This document shows positions 63,693 through 64,000 of a DNA stretch of 64,000 bases, piece after piece. The stretch's first letter is position 1; each line of letters starts with the position of its first letter. The stretch spans positions 241,052 through 305,051 of the forward strand of contig NZ_JAKRET010000005.1 in the NCBI RefSeq assembly GCF_022664395.1, read 5' to 3'. The stretch is from Sphingomonas lacusdianchii (GTDB lineage Bacteria; Pseudomonadota; Alphaproteobacteria; Sphingomonadales; Sphingomonadaceae). The notes below the pieces were generated by a model. The model was not told the origin of the DNA. It saw nothing but the letters and a program-made list of their open reading frames with translations, and did not search any database. Made by a program: the position numbers and the translations under genes.

Positions 63693-63737
63693 GTCCACTA
63701 TAAGAGACATTGAAGAGGGCGTCAACTATAGAAGACA
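63693..63737 (-). promoter_or_regulatory. Promoter and paired operator of the HigBA module
   Basis: On the minus strand TTGACG (63725-63720), 17 bases, then TATAGT (63702-63697). TATAGT is six bases from the toxin ATG. Direct repeats GTCCACTATAAGAGACA (63693) and GTCAACTATAGAAGACA (63721) overlap both hexamers, as expected for an antitoxin operator. Confidence 0.75.
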
Positions 63738-63760
63738 CAAGCCAAGCAGCATCCGACCTT

Positions 63761-63904
63761 GAAATGTTGGATTTCGTTCGCTTTCCGTTCTTCATGGGGA
63801 CGAAGAAATTCGACACGATCTGGGACCTAGTCCGACACGGCGCGAACCTGCAGGTTTGGTGCAAGTGCGGCCATGAGCAGCCCCCACCGGGTGGTCCGGG
63901 GTGA
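63761..63904 (+). pseudogene. Truncated small zinc-knuckle-like ORF
   Basis: The frame MLDFVRFPFFMGTKKFDTIWDLVRHGANLQVWCKCGHEQ has the TIWDLVRHGANLQVWCKCGH pattern of a short family with a C-x-C-GH knuckle, but it stops shortly after in a Pro/Gly-rich tail. It looks like the start of a longer gene cut off before 63904. No ribosome site is clear. Confidence 0.35.
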
Positions 63905-63927
63905 TTGTTAGTGCATTGTTGTGTCCG

Positions 63928-63982
63928 CCGCCATTGCCGGGCGGAGGTGGAGCGAAGCGGAGCCGGAGACCGGCAATGGCGG
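63928..63982. repeat. Large inverted repeat near the window end
   Basis: CCGCCATTGCCGG (63928-63940) and CCGGCAATGGCGG (63970-63982) are perfect 13-bp inverse complements around a 29-base GGAG-rich loop. It lacks the GGGTATC boxes and the 19-bp palindrome of the array repeats. The repeat may continue beyond the window. Confidence 0.7.
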
Positions 63983-64000
63983 TGTCGACGCTTGCGGGGC

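Overview
The window reads as a high-GC alphaproteobacterial chromosome, most likely Sphingomonas or a close relative. This is inferred from many TonB-dependent receptors, Crp/Fnr-type regulators, a ccmCDEFGHI operon, candidate EcfG-type promoters and dense REP-like hairpins; no 16S gene is present. No database search or computation was run: every family call comes from motifs read in the translated sequence.

From 1 to about 49.5 kb is ordinary host chromosome. It starts with the N-terminal part of a GH18/polysaccharide-deacetylase protein that runs off the left edge. tRNA-Ser(CGA) and hspQ follow, then a divergent pair of a TonB receptor and a PepSY-flavodoxin-reductase fusion (probably siderophore uptake and reduction). 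A C4-dicarboxylate block comes next (malic enzyme, alginate-export-type porin, DctA, and divergent DctB/DctD in which DctD lacks the GAFTGA loop). Two tandem Tat-exported ferritin-like proteins lie between two Crp/Fnr regulators. After them come the cytochrome c maturation operon ccmCDEFGHI (no ccmAB), a DUF3072 gene, a kynurenine operon (transporter, kynA, kynU) and alaS.

From 30.9 to 46.9 kb is a rhamnogalacturonan-I (pectin) utilisation locus. One leftward operon encodes PL11 lyase, CE12 acetylesterase, GH28, rhamnose mutarotase, GH35 beta-galactosidase and GH105 unsaturated glycanase. A divergent rightward set encodes a TonB receptor, a DUF6250 lipoprotein and a PL26/YetA-like exolyase. 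Together they would import RG-I fragments, strip acetyl and galactose decorations, cut the backbone and deliver rhamnose. kup and a 2'-5' RNA ligase-like gene follow.

At 49.5 kb a tRNA-Met(CAU) marks the edge of a small integrative element of about 5 kb. It has a serine recombinase whose stop codon lies inside the tRNA (antisense), a tightly overlapped operon of small unknown genes, a Cro-like gene and a divergent CI-like repressor. Both the recombinase and the Cro-like gene carry a single frame break, so the element looks decayed, unless these are sequencing errors.

From 54.4 kb to at least 63.0 kb is the most unusual region. Unrelated small genes are punctuated by eight clear copies, plus one degenerate copy, of a composite intergenic repeat of about 90-125 bp. 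Each clear copy has two direct GGGTATC-type boxes, then a 19-bp palindrome (consensus GGCGGACGG-NN-CGTCCGCC) at a fixed distance; several add a 5-14-5 hairpin nine bases further on. All copies point the same way regardless of the direction of the neighbouring gene. The cargo includes a hemerythrin-like protein, a VOC protein, a PIN-domain protein, a globin plus a separate chemoreceptor-type signalling protein, Imm11-like and Rap1a-like immunity proteins, a DUF6980 protein and a HigBA-type toxin-antitoxin pair, with one IS5-family insertion. This looks like a gene-cassette array whose boundary element is not the canonical integron attC; that interpretation is inference. The last 100 bases hold a large inverted repeat that runs close to the window edge.
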